Position numbers and translations under genes: made by a program. Below are positions 1 to 10,600 of a stretch of 64,000 nt of DNA, piece by piece (position 1 is the stretch's first letter; the number at the start of each line of letters is the position of its first letter). Below the pieces are notes generated by a model, which saw nothing but the letters and a program-made list of their open reading frames with translations, searched no databases and was not told where the DNA came from. This DNA comes from Ditibartonella apihabitans (GTDB taxonomy: Bacteria > Pseudomonadota > Alphaproteobacteria > Rhizobiales > Rhizobiaceae), in the NCBI RefSeq assembly GCF_002007485.1, contig NZ_CP015820.1:124001-188000 (forward strand). Reading direction: 5' to 3'.

Positions 1-3000
1 CTGTAAGAAGCAATTTTTCCTTTTTAAAAGGCGCTTCCCATCCCGAAGAGTTGGTTGGCGAGGCGGCGCGCCTTCACTATGCAGGCATCGGCATTGCCGA
101 CGAAAACACATTGGCCGGCGTGGTTCGCGGCTTTGCCATGGCACGGGAAGTTTTAAAACTTGCCCCTTCTTTCCGCTATCTTGTCGGTTGTCGGCTGGTG
201 TTTTCGGATGGAACGCCGGATCTTGTTGTCTATCCACGAGACAGAAAAGCTTATGGCATGTTGTGCCGGATGTTGAGTGAAGGAAAAGCAAGATCCGGCG
301 AAAAAGGAGCCTGCCAATTAAAGTTTGAAGATTTTTTGTTTCGTGCGCGCGGTTTCCAGATCATTGTCACAGATGGCGAAAAACTGGAAGACACGTTGAA
401 AAATTTGCAACAGGTGGCAAAGGGACAAGTTTTTCTGGGTTTGCCGATGAATTTTACCGGCAAGGATGCCCGTTATAGTGAATATCTGGCAAGAATGGCC
501 AAAAACTTTAATGTCGGCCTCATTGCTGCTGCCGATATTCTCTATCACAGTGAAGAAAGGCGCATTTTACAAGATATTCTGACAGCAATCCGCCTTCATA
601 AAACAATTGACGAAGCAGGCTTTGCGCTTCAAGCCAATAGCGAAAAATATCTGAAGCCGGTGAAAGAAATAGAACGGCTTTATCGGAATTTTTCCGGTGC
701 AATCAAAGCGCAACAGGATTTTGTAGCCCCCATTTCGTTTTCACTTGATGATCTTTCCTATTCCTATCCGGACGAGCCGGTTCCTGCCGGTAAAACGCCC
801 CAATCCTATCTGGAAGAATTGACCTGGAAAGGCATGGCTGAAAGGTTTCCAAAAACAGCTTATGAGAGTGTAAAACCACTTCTGGAAAAAGAATTGAAGC
901 TTATCAAGAAGCTTCGCTATGCTCCCTATTTTCTGACTGTTTATGACATTGTCAGTTTTGCAAAATCGCAAGGCATTCTTTGTCAGGGGCGCGGTTCGGC
1001 TGCCAATTCGGCAGTATGTTTCTGTTTGGGCATTACCAATGTTAATCCGCAACAGATTGATCTGTTGTTCGAGCGTTTTATTTCCGAAGAACGTAATGAA
1101 CCACCCGATATTGATGTCGATTTCGAGCATGAGCGGCGCGAAGAAGTGATGCAATATATCTATCGCCGTTATGGTCGCCATAGAGCTGCGATTGTTGCAA
1201 CGGTCATCTGTTATCGCAGTCGCAGTGCCATTCGTGATGTCGGCAAAGCTTTGGGCTTGAGCGAAGATATTATAGGAGCGATTGCCTCGACTGTATGGGG
1301 CACATCCGGCAAAAAAGTAAGCGATGAGGTGATTGCTCAAAGAGGACTCGACCCGACAAACCGGATGATTGGTTTGACACTACGTCTTGCTCATGAATTG
1401 GTCGGCTTTCCAAGGCATTTGTCACAGCATGTCGGCGGTTTTGTTTTGACCGAGCAAAGGCTTGATGAAACCGTGCCGATCGGCCCTGCTGCCATGAAAG
1501 ACCGCAGCTTCATCGAGTGGGATAAAGATGATATCGACACTGTCAAATTGATGAAGGTCGATATTTTGTCTTTGGGGATGCTGACCTTGATCCGCAAATC
1601 TTTTGATCTTTTGAAGCGTCATAAAAATATCAGCCATGGCTTGCATGACGTGCCGCGGGAAGACGAGCACGTCTATAAAATGTTGTCAAAAGGCGATTCG
1701 ATCGGAGTTTTTCAGGTTGAAAGCCGGGCACAAATGAACATGTTGCCGCGATTGAAACCGAAACAATTCTATGATCTGGTCATTGAAGTGGCTATTGTCC
1801 GTCCAGGCCCGATACAGGGCGATATGGTGCACCCGTATTTACGCCGTCGCAACCATATGGAAAAAGTGGTTTATCCTTCACCTTCACCACAATTCGGTCC
1901 ACCTGACGAATTGCAACGTGTTCTGGGAAAAACATTGGGCGTGCCGCTTTTTCAGGAACAAGCAATGCGCATTGCCATAGAAGCCGCCAAATTTACTCCC
2001 GATGAAGCCAATCTTTTGCGCCGTGCCATGGCAACATTCCGGCGGGTTGGAACCATTCATACCATGCAGGCAAAAATGGTCGAGGGAATGGTGAGGCGGG
2101 GTTACAAGCGCGATTTTGCCGAAAATTGTTTCAAGCAGATTGAAGGTTTCGGCGAATATGGTTTTCCTGAAAGCCATGCGGCAAGCTTTGCCCACCTTGT
2201 CTATGTTTCGGCTTGGCTCAAATGTCATCATCCGGAAATATTTGCGACCGCTCTTCTTAACTCCCAACCTATGGGATTTTATGCCCCCGCCCAGATTATT
2301 CGGGATGCCCGCAATCATGGTGTCGAGGTTTTGCCGGTCGATGTCAATCATAGCCATTATGACCATTGTCTGGAAAAAAACGGCAACGGTTTTTCTTTGC
2401 GATTGGGATTTCGCCAAATCAACGGTTTTGCCATTGAATGGGGAAAAAGAATCGAACTTCAACAGGCTGAAGGGCCGTTTTCTTCGATTGAAGAATTGCA
2501 TCGTCGGGTGATGTTACCAAAACGCGCCTTCGAGCTTCTTGCCGATGCCGATTGTTTCTTAAGTATCGATAAAGAGCGGCGTTCGGCTTTATGGGCGGTG
2601 CGCCGTTTACCCGATCATGGAAACTTGCCATTATTTGCGGCAGCACAACAATCCGATCTCGGTGAAGAAGACCCGCTTATCTTTACGCCGATGAAATTGA
2701 GCGAACATGTCATTACCGATTATGAAACAACGCGCTTGTCGCTCAAAGCCCATCCGTTGAGTTTTTTGCGAAACGACCTTGTGAAAAAGGGTGTGCTTAC
2801 CTGTCATGAAGCAATGGAAATTGCCGGTGGATCTTCTGCAACAATTGCCGGTATTGTTACGGTCCGGCAAAAGCCCGGTAGTGCCAAGGGGGTGGTCTTT
2901 TTGACAATGGAAGATGAAAGCGGCATTGCCAATATTGTTGTCTGGCCAAAAATAATGGTGCGCTTTCGCCGCGAGGTCATGGGAGGTAAACTCCTATTAA

Positions 3001-3188
3001 TAACAGGTAAAATACAACGGGATTCTTCCGGTGTTACCCACCTTGTTGCCTCTTATATCGAAGATAGAAGTATGGACATTATCAATTTGAGCGAAATTCC
3101 CGAACATTTTGCGGCGATTGAAAGCGAACCTGTGGCCCGCCATCCCCGTCAGTTCCGTGCTTTGCCGAAATCCCGCGATTTCCATTGA
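1..3188 (+). CDS. dnaE2: Error-prone DNA polymerase DnaE2 (5' end outside window)
   Basis: C-family DNA polymerase III alpha-type subunit used in damage-induced translesion synthesis. The frame is open to the left edge (codons in phase from base 3), and the residues before the TTG at 51 read SNFSFLKGASHPEEL, the usual start of the PHP domain of DnaE2, so only the first few residues are missing. After the N-terminal PHP domain come the polymerase palm with the acidic DIDVDFE motif (near residue 350 of the visible part), the fingers region and a C-terminal OB-fold segment. About 1,060 visible residues agrees with DnaE2 and is shorter than the replicative DnaE. In this order dnaE2 commonly follows imuA and imuB; those would lie left of the window (inference). 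Assignment to DnaE2 rather than DnaE1 rests on length and the start sequence. Confidence 0.95.
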   Translation, partial: VRSNFSFLKGASHPEELVGEAARLHYAGIGIADENTLAGVVRGFAMAREVLKLAPSFRYLVGCRLVFSDGTPDLVVYPRDRKAYGMLCRMLSEGKARSGEKGACQLKFEDFLFRARGFQIIVTDGEKLEDTLKNLQQVAKGQVFLGLPMNFTGKDARYSEYLARMAKNFNVGLIAAADILYHSEERRILQDILTAIRLHKTIDEAGFALQANSEKYLKPVKEIERLYRNFSGAIKAQQDFVAPISFSLDDLSYSYPDEPVPAGKTPQSYLEELTWKGMAERFPKTAYESVKPLLEKELKLIKKLRYAPYFLTVYDIVSFAKSQGILCQGRGSAANSAVCFCLGITNVNPQQIDLLFERFISEERNEPPDIDVDFEHERREEVMQYIYRRYGRHRAAIVATVICYRSRSAIRDVGKALGLSEDIIGAIASTVWGTSGKKVSDEVIAQRGLDPTNRMIGLTLRLAHELVGFPRHLSQHVGGFVLTEQRLDETVPIGPAAMKDRSFIEWDKDDIDTVKLMKVDILSLGMLTLIRKSFDLLKRHKNISHGLHDVPREDEHVYKMLSKGDSIGVFQVESRAQMNMLPRLKPKQFYDLVIEVAIVRPGPIQGDMVHPYLRRRNHMEKVVYPSPSPQFGPPDELQRVLGKTLGVPLFQEQAMRIAIEAAKFTPDEANLLRRAMATFRRVGTIHTMQAKMVEGMVRRGYKRDFAENCFKQIEGFGEYGFPESHAASFAHLVYVSAWLKCHHPEIFATALLNSQPMGFYAPAQIIRDARNHGVEVLPVDVNHSHYDHCLEKNGNGFSLRLGFRQINGFAIEWGKRIELQQAEGPFSSIEELHRRVMLPKRAFELLADADCFLSIDKERRSALWAVRRLPDHGNLPLFAAAQQSDLGEEDPLIFTPMKLSEHVITDYETTRLSLKAHPLSFLRNDLVKKGVLTCHEAMEIAGGSSATIAGIVTVRQKPGSAKGVVFLTMEDESGIANIVVWPKIMVRFRREVMGGKLLLITGKIQRDSSGVTHLVASYIEDRSMDIINLSEIPEHFAAIESEPVARHPRQFRALPKSRDFH

Positions 3189-3851
3189 AATATTTTTTAT
3201 GCATGAAGACTTTTATGCCTTTCAACTTTTTATTTTGCATATCTCGAACCGTTTGATGACAAGCTGAAAATGTAGGAGCCTATGAAAGCTTCATCACGTG
3301 GTCGGCAGTTGTTCAGTATTTTTAAAACTGTTGTTTCAATCTTTTAAGAAAAACAAAATCCTGTCAAAAATGAATAAGGAAATAGAGGGTTGATCAAGCA
3401 AAAGAACGGGTCTGAAAGCCGAAGCTTGCCCCCTGTGTCAGGGTGATCTAAAAGTCCATGAATCCATTTGCTCAGGTATATTTTTTGAAATCGGAAATTT
3501 GAAAAATATTCGTGTTTTAAAAAAGCATTTGAATGCATCGATTGTCGGTTGTTTTTGAAAATAAACAGCGACAATAAAATCCGGAAGCCTGACTTTCATA
3601 ACATTCACCCGCAGGTAAAGGTGTGAGGCCGCGGATAAAACCGCATTATGTTCGATCAACCGGTTTTGAAAAAGCTTGAAGACCATTCGGAAGTTCATTT
3701 CGTTCCGACAACAAACTCCATATTTCATTTTCGCGAATTATTATGAATTATGCGAGGTAACTATGAATTATGCGAGCCTTGTTGTGGAAATTTCGAACGG
3801 CGCAAAAAAACGCGCATAGAACGTCATTTTTCACGCTTTGAGCACTACCAT
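3189..3851. other. Intergenic region, no gene seen
   Basis: About 660 bases between the convergent dnaE2 and comM genes. Short open frames exist on the minus strand (for example 3438-3728) but have low-complexity, Phe/Lys-rich translations, no good ribosome site and no resemblance to a known family. A 13-base segment, tgaattatgcgag, occurs twice in direct repeat between about 3743 and 3776. I see no RNA gene. Confidence 0.5.
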
Positions 3852-5384
3852 TCAAGCTACGGCTTTCAGGCGTTCATTGCCCAGACGATAGGAAACCGCT
3901 TCGGCAAGATGGTGTCTGGTAAGATGCGTCTCCCCCTCAAGATCGGCAATCGTACGAGCAACTTTCAGGACACGATGGTAAGCGCGTGCTGAAAGGCGCA
4001 TTTTTTCGCTTATCGTTTGTAATAATATTGTGGCAGCACCATCAAGAACGGCAACTTTTTCGATCAGATTTGCAGGACAATCACCATTAGTGCGGATTTG
4101 GGGCATTCCCAGTTCTGCATATCTTTTAACCTGAATATCTCGTGCTTTTTTAACGCGTTCGGCGACAACGCGGCTTGGTTCGGCTTCTGCCGGTTTGATG
4201 AGATCAAGTGCCGATAAGGCCGGCACATCAATACGTAAATCTATGCGGTCAAGCAGGGGGCCGGAAATACGTGCCTGATAATCGGTTTGGCATTTCGGGC
4301 CTTTGGCACAAACATGTCCGGGTTCACCTGCCATGCCGCAGCGACAAGGGTTCATGGCGGCAACAAGCTGGATACGTGCGGGATAACTGACATGCCGGTT
4401 GGCACGCGCAACAACGCATTCCCCGCTTTCAAGCGGTTGACGCAAAGAATCGAGAACTTGCGGTGAAAATTCTGGAAACTCGTCGAGAAACAATACCCCA
4501 TTATGGGCAAGTGAAACTTCGCCGGGGCGTGCTTTAATGCCGCCGCCGACCATAGCTGCCATGGATGCCGAATGATGGGGTGCACGGAAAGGTCGATGAA
4601 TGGAAACAGATCCGTTCGTTGTTTCTCCGGCAATCGAGGCAATCAGCGAAACATCAAGAAGTTCGCGGGCATCAAGCGGCGGCAATATGGAAGGTAACCG
4701 CTCGGCCAGCATAGATTTGCCAGCTCCGGGAGGGCCGACAAACAACAAATTATGACGACCCGCGGCTGCCACTTCAAGTGCCCGTTTGGCGGCACTTTGC
4801 CCCTTTATGTCGGCAAGATCGGGCAAATTATCCTGAACAATATATTGGCGTGGCTGTGGCGGCGACAAAAATTGCGAACCTTTGAAATGGTTGACCAGAG
4901 TGAGCAAACTCGAAGGGGCCAGAATGTCGATGTCGGAGCCTGCCCAGGCGGCTTCAGGACCACATTGTTCCGGACAAATCAGCCCTTTATCGGAAGCAAC
5001 AGCGGACATTGCGGCCGGTAGAACACCGCTCACCGGTGCAATAGAACCATCCAGTCCCAATTCCCCCATAACAACGTATTTTTGCCCGATTTCAGGGGGT
5101 AAAAGCCCCATTCCGACCATAAGCCCGACAGCGATCGGTAGATCATAATGGGAACCTTCCTTGGGTAGATCGGCCGGCGCAAGATTGACCGTAATCCGTT
5201 TGATCGGCATGGACAATCCACAGGCGTGAAGTGCTGCCTGCACGCGTTCGCGACTTTCTGCAACCGCCTTATCGGCAAGGCCTACAATGGACATTCCCAT
5301 TTTGCCATTGGCAATCATGACCTGTACATCCACAGGTAAAGCTTCAATGCCCGAAAAGGCAACAGTCGTAATACGTGCAACCAT
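3852..5384 (-). CDS. comM: YifB/ComM family Mg-chelatase-like AAA+ ATPase
   Basis: AAA+ ATPase of the ComM/YifB family, which in naturally transformable bacteria acts as a hexameric helicase driving branch migration during integration of incoming DNA; in other bacteria the role is unclear. The reading frame extends to 5423, but family members begin MVAR..., which here is the ATG at 5384, giving 510 residues. Visible in order: the Lon-protease-like N-terminal fold with the conserved ADLPKEGSHYDLP segment, Walker A GPPGAGKS at about residues 217-224, the Mg-chelatase core with a cysteine cluster (CRCG...HVC...C) and the C-terminal helical domain. It is convergent with dnaE2 and divergent from tamA. 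Confidence 0.93.
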   Translation of the reverse strand: MVARITTVAFSGIEALPVDVQVMIANGKMGMSIVGLADKAVAESRERVQAALHACGLSMPIKRITVNLAPADLPKEGSHYDLPIAVGLMVGMGLLPPEIGQKYVVMGELGLDGSIAPVSGVLPAAMSAVASDKGLICPEQCGPEAAWAGSDIDILAPSSLLTLVNHFKGSQFLSPPQPRQYIVQDNLPDLADIKGQSAAKRALEVAAAGRHNLLFVGPPGAGKSMLAERLPSILPPLDARELLDVSLIASIAGETTNGSVSIHRPFRAPHHSASMAAMVGGGIKARPGEVSLAHNGVLFLDEFPEFSPQVLDSLRQPLESGECVVARANRHVSYPARIQLVAAMNPCRCGMAGEPGHVCAKGPKCQTDYQARISGPLLDRIDLRIDVPALSALDLIKPAEAEPSRVVAERVKKARDIQVKRYAELGMPQIRTNGDCPANLIEKVAVLDGAATILLQTISEKMRLSARAYHRVLKVARTIADLEGETHLTRHHLAEAVSYRLGNERLKAVA

Positions 5385-5719
5385 TTGTCTTGTTCTCATG
5401 TGAGTTGTATCAAAATGAGACAATCATTATTTTTACTGAAAATCAAGAACATTTCATGAACATCAAGTATTTTTATGGTGTTCGCCACGATAAGGCACAA
5501 ATTGCCGGTTAACACTTCATTGATGAAAATGAAGCAAAATCATGTTCGTCAGTATATGATTAAACGCTGGCCTATGCTAACGCATGAACAAGCAGCAATT
5601 TTAATGAGCGCGAAGTTAAAGTGCGAAGTAAATTGTGGGTTCTGAATTTTGGAGCGTTATATTTGGTAAATAAGCAGGTAAACAAAGAGTTTGACGGTTA
5701 AGAGTTAAGTGTTTTGGTA
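5385..5719. promoter_or_regulatory. Divergent intergenic region comM / tamA
   Basis: About 335 bases between two divergently transcribed genes, so it should hold promoters for both. The sequence is AT-rich; I do not see a clear operator, riboswitch or RNA gene, and I cannot place the -35 and -10 elements with confidence. Confidence 0.35.
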
Positions 5720-7684
5720 ATGTCAGTTACAAAATCGAGGTTGAAGGCAGAGAGTGCTCTTGTCGCTCTCATGACCTGCGTTGCGCTGACTTTTTATCAA
5801 CCACAAGAAGCAAATGCTTTCGATCTTTTTGGTATCCATTTATGGGGTAAAAAAGACCAGACTGATAAAAATGCCGATGTTATCGGTGTCCCCAAACATT
5901 ATAAGGTCAAAGTTACCAATGCTCCGAATGCACCCGAAGGGGGCGTAAAAATTGTCAAAGCAGCGTCATCTCTCATTGAAGATGATGATAAGCCGGCCTC
6001 CGGTTCTGCAGGACTTTTGGCCAAAGCACGCGGTGATTACAGGAAAATTCTGGCTGCCCTTTATGCCGAAGGTTATTACGGCGGTACGATCAGTATTCAG
6101 GTGAACGGTGCGGAGGCAGCCAATATCCGTCCCGATACAGAATTGCCCGACCAATCCGATATCCTCATTACAATCGATACCGGACCGCAATATCATTTCG
6201 GTGTTGCAAGCGTTCATGATCTCGCTCCAAAAACCGACGACAAGAAAGACAAAGTTCCTCTTCCGGCCGATTCTGGATATGCGTCAGGGGATGTTGCAAA
6301 ATCCGGTTCTGTTTTCAAGGCGGAACAACTTGCCATCGAAGGGTGGCGGCAACAAGGTTATGCCAAGGCAAGCGTAAAAAACCGTGATGTTGTTGCCGAT
6401 CATGCCAGCCGCACTATCGATTCCAATATAGAGGTTCAGCCCGGTCGAAAAGCCAGTTATGGTCCCTTGACAGTTAAAAACGTCAGCGACAAGCCCCGCA
6501 TGGATTCAGCCTATGTCGCCTGGATGACCGGATTAAAAGAGGGGCAGGAATATGACCCCGATGATATTGCCAAAGCCAACAAGCGCCTCGCGCGTCTTGA
6601 TGTATTTCGTGCGGCCAATGTGAGGGAGGCAGACAAGATAAAGGCTGATGGCACTTTGCCGCTCAATCTTACAGTACAGGAACGTCCGCTTCATCGTTTC
6701 GGTGTTGGCGGCAGCTATTCGACACTTGATGGCGCCGGTCTTGAAGCTTACTGGATGCATCGCGACCTTTTCGGCCATGCGGAACGCCTGCGTTTTGATG
6801 CCAAGATTAGCGGCATTGGCGGCAGTCAGGATGACTCCTATAATCCGAAAAACTTCGGTTATCTTTTGGGAACCACTTTCACCCGCCCCGGTGTCATTAC
6901 GCCGGATACCGATTTTGTTGCAAGCCTTAAAGGGCAGCGTGAGGTTCTTGATAATTATACAACCACAGGCATTACCGGACAGCTCGGTTTGACACATATA
7001 TTCACCGATGAGCTGTCAGGGCGGATTTATTTTAATGCCGCCCAAACCAAATCGGAAGACGACTATTTCGGCAATCGCGATTTTACACCGGTCGGTTTTT
7101 TGGGAGGATTGCTTTATGATAGTCGTGACAACAAGTCCAATCCGAAACACGGCCTTTATGGCGAAGCAGTCCTGGAGCCGATTTACGAAATTCATTATGG
7201 AAACTTTATCGGCAAGATGACATTGGAAGGCCGTTCCTATTTTTCGCTTGATGCGAAAGATCGCTATGTTATTGCAACACGTGCAAAGATCGGTTCGATT
7301 ACCGGTCCGGAAGCGCGCGAAATTCCTTCTGATATGCTCTTCTTTGCCGGTGGCGGTGGTTCTGTGCGCGGTTATGGCTATCGTAATATCGGTATTAGAA
7401 CCGATACCGGCGATACAATTGGCGGCCGTTCACTCGTCGAAGGTTCGGCGGAGTTGCGCACAATGGTGACCGATACAATCGGTCTCGTCGGTTTTGTCGA
7501 TGCCGGTGTTGTGGGGGCTGATTCCACTCCGGATTTTTCGGAAAACACAAAAGTCGGTGCCGGTATCGGTGTCCGTTATATGACAGGGCTTGGACCATTG
7601 CGTTTTGATGTGGCAGCACCTCTCGATGGTGCAGTGGGCGACCCTGATTTAGGTTTCTATATCGGCATAGGGCAGGCGTTCTGA
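5720..7684 (+). CDS. tamA: TamA, outer-membrane Omp85 protein of the translocation and assembly module
   Basis: Outer-membrane beta-barrel protein of the Omp85/BamA superfamily that with TamB helps assemble outer-membrane proteins and, from recent work, supports lipid transport between membranes. The N-terminus carries a signal peptide (hydrophobic ALVALMTCVALTF, likely cleavage after ANA near residue 34), followed by POTRA-like repeats to about residue 330 and a C-terminal barrel. The barrel contains the conserved VRGYGYRN motif and ends in a terminal Phe, as in Omp85 proteins. A TTG at 5714 is an alternative start; neither has a strong ribosome site. The stop overlaps the start of tamB by one base (TGATG), so the two are translationally coupled. 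Confidence 0.93.
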   Translation: MSVTKSRLKAESALVALMTCVALTFYQPQEANAFDLFGIHLWGKKDQTDKNADVIGVPKHYKVKVTNAPNAPEGGVKIVKAASSLIEDDDKPASGSAGLLAKARGDYRKILAALYAEGYYGGTISIQVNGAEAANIRPDTELPDQSDILITIDTGPQYHFGVASVHDLAPKTDDKKDKVPLPADSGYASGDVAKSGSVFKAEQLAIEGWRQQGYAKASVKNRDVVADHASRTIDSNIEVQPGRKASYGPLTVKNVSDKPRMDSAYVAWMTGLKEGQEYDPDDIAKANKRLARLDVFRAANVREADKIKADGTLPLNLTVQERPLHRFGVGGSYSTLDGAGLEAYWMHRDLFGHAERLRFDAKISGIGGSQDDSYNPKNFGYLLGTTFTRPGVITPDTDFVASLKGQREVLDNYTTTGITGQLGLTHIFTDELSGRIYFNAAQTKSEDDYFGNRDFTPVGFLGGLLYDSRDNKSNPKHGLYGEAVLEPIYEIHYGNFIGKMTLEGRSYFSLDAKDRYVIATRAKIGSITGPEAREIPSDMLFFAGGGGSVRGYGYRNIGIRTDTGDTIGGRSLVEGSAELRTMVTDTIGLVGFVDAGVVGADSTPDFSENTKVGAGIGVRYMTGLGPLRFDVAAPLDGAVGDPDLGFYIGIGQAF

Positions 7685-10600
7685 TGATGAAAAAATTTTC
7701 ACTTTCAGCTTTTATGACCGCATTGTTCCTGATTTTTACAGGTTTGACAGCGAGTTTTGCCGACACTTCTTCACCCGCCGGTCACGATACGGCTGCGGCG
7801 GAAAAGTCATGGGTTTTGTCATTCATTGAAAGCAAAATTTCCTCACCTAACCGGCAAATCCGTTTTGCGGGCATTGAAGGGGCTTTGTCGTCTAACGCTA
7901 CAATCGGCTCGATTACGATTGCCGATCGACAAGGCGTCTGGCTCAAAATCACCAATGCCAAACTTGACTGGAATCGTTTGGCACTATTGCGCGGACAAGT
8001 GTCTATTAACGAATTGTCTGCCGAAAAAATTGATATTTTCAGGAAACCTTTGCCTGATTCTTCGGCACCAAGTCCCCAGTCCAAGGGTTTTTCTATACCG
8101 GACTTGCCAGTTGCGATAAGCATCAAATCGCTTGACGCAAAGAAAGTTGCATTCGGAGAGCCACTATTCAATCTTCCTTCCGAAGTTTCGTTGCAAGGCG
8201 GTATAACCCTTGCCGATGGTGATCTCGCAGCCCAACTCGTCATGAAACGTCTGGATAAAGCCGGCAATTTCAATGTATTGGCCAATATCTCAAACAGTAC
8301 TAATAAGGCAAAAATCGATATCGAAGTGTCGGAGCCGGAAAACGGCATTGTTGCCAATCTGTTAAAAATAAAGAATCGCCCCGCCGTTGCTTTGATTGCA
8401 AAAGGCGAAGGACCGCTTGATAATTTCGAGCTCGGTCTTGCGATGAAAGCTGGTGCCGATCCGGTACTGAATGGCAAATTCAAGCTTCAGGGCACAGAAA
8501 GCGGAAAATCGATAAATGTTAACCTGTCAGGGCCGATTGTCCTTTTGATGCCTGACGAATATCGGGCATTTTTCGGGGCAAGAACGGAGCTTGAACTGGC
8601 AGCTTTGCTGAAAAAGGGCGGCGGCTTTCGACTGGACAAATTTTCGATCAATGGTGAAGGCGTTCATATAGCAGCAAATGCAGAGACATTGTCAGACGGC
8701 TTTTTACGCCGATTGGCGGTAAAAGCATCGGTCAAAGCGCAAACCGGTCAGTCAATTATTTTGCCTGTCGCCGGAGGCAAAACACGTGCCGATAATATTG
8801 CTCTTAATATCGATTATGGACGCAATGAAAGCTCTATGTGGAGTGGCCAATTTATCGTCAATAACTTTTCAAACGAAAATTTCATTGCCCACGATATAAC
8901 TGTCGATATGGGGGGCGACTCGGAAAATCTGGATGACGTCAATAATCGTCATGTCGGTTTGCAGATTACCGGCGCAATAAACGGCATGGCAACGCCTAAG
9001 AGCAAGATTTCGGATGCCTTGGGAAAATCGGTTAATTTGAAAGTTGATGCCGATATTCTCGCCCATCAGCCGGTTACACTACGCACTGTCAATCTTTCCG
9101 CTAACGGGCTCACTTTATGGCTGAAGGGGCAAATCGAGAAGTTTCAATTCAAAGGAAATCTCGGCATTCAAGCCGATACATTGGAACCTTTGGCAATGTT
9201 GAGCGGAAAACCGCTTTCGGGTGCAGCCGATATTGAGGCAAATGGCTCAATCGGCCTTGTCGGTGGCTCTTTCGATCTTGATCTTTCCGGAAAAACCGTG
9301 GCTTTGAAAACCGGTAATGAAACGCTGGATCGTTTGCTGGCTGGCAATGTAAAATTATCGGGCGGAATAAAACGCGACGAAACCGGAATTACAACACGCC
9401 AATTCCTGCTTGGTAACGACCATATCAAGCTTGAAGCGAATGGCAGCTTCTCGAGTGATGAAGCCGATATGGACTATCAGCTTGATCTTTCCGACCTTAA
9501 TCTCGTCAATCCCCGTATGCATGGGGCAGTCCAATTGCAGGGTGCCGCCCGTGGCCATAACCGTCTTGTTGCTTTAAGTCTTGGAGCAAAGATAAAAGAT
9601 GCAACTTTGTCGGGTCAGAAAATGCAGGATACGGCAATTTTTGCCAATGCCGTTCTTGATAACACCTCTCCTGTTGCCACCTATATGAGTGGTTATGTAG
9701 ATGGTAGCGGCCTCTTCGGGGGTGAAAAACTCAAACTAAGCGGTAGTTTTTCCGATAATGACCAGTTTAAAAGTCTGAACAATCTCGACATTCTCGTCGG
9801 CGAAACCCATGTGAACGGCAATCTGAAACAAAATCTGGAAGGGCTGATTGACGGCAATATCCATATTGATGCACGTGATATTTCAACATTGAGTGCGCTT
9901 TTGCTCACCGACGGTCATGGCACTATGACAGGTGACTTTAATTTAAGCGAAAGTGAAGGAAAGCAGAGCGGTCGTCTGAAAGCCCATATCGACAAACTGG
10001 TTTTTGGCGAAAATCATGTTGAAAGCCTTGATATGAATTTGACGCTCGATGACCCGAAAGGTGCTTTCCGTGTCAATGGCTTTGTCAATGCTTCCGATAT
10101 TCGCGTTGCGAATTTTGTCGTCAATACCATAAAAGCAACAGCAAAAGATATGGATGGAAAAACCGCTTTTCAGGTTTCTGCCGATGTCCAGAATAATATC
10201 AAGGCCGATCTTGCTGGTCGCTTGATCTACCCTGCAACAAACGGGGATGATGGGCAAAACGGGCAAGAAGATAATCGGCGGCTAACCGTCGAGTTTGATT
10301 CTATGAACGTTTCGCAGGATACATTGCATGCGAAACTATTAAATCCGGCTTCTGTGATTTTGTTTGATAATAGCTATCACATTTCGCCTCTGACATTGGA
10401 TGTGAATGGCGGGAAATTTTCGGTTAAAGGCGATGGCGGGTCAAAACTCGATTTGGAGTTGCAAATGGACCATTTGCCCGTTTCACTTGCCAATCTGATA
10501 AAACCGGATCTTCGTGCAACCGGTGCTTTAACCGGTCAAGCCGATATAAAAGGAACGCCGGATAAACCTGATGTTGCCTTTGATATGAAAGGCGAAGGTC

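Noticed and set aside
741-1340. 199-residue minus-strand frame
   Set aside because: Antisense shadow within the polymerase domain of dnaE2; no recognisable protein features.
3438-3728. 96-residue minus-strand frame between dnaE2 and comM
   Set aside because: Low-complexity translation, no ribosome site and no family resemblance.
7782-8483. 233-residue minus-strand frame
   Set aside because: Antisense to tamB; Ser-rich shadow translation.
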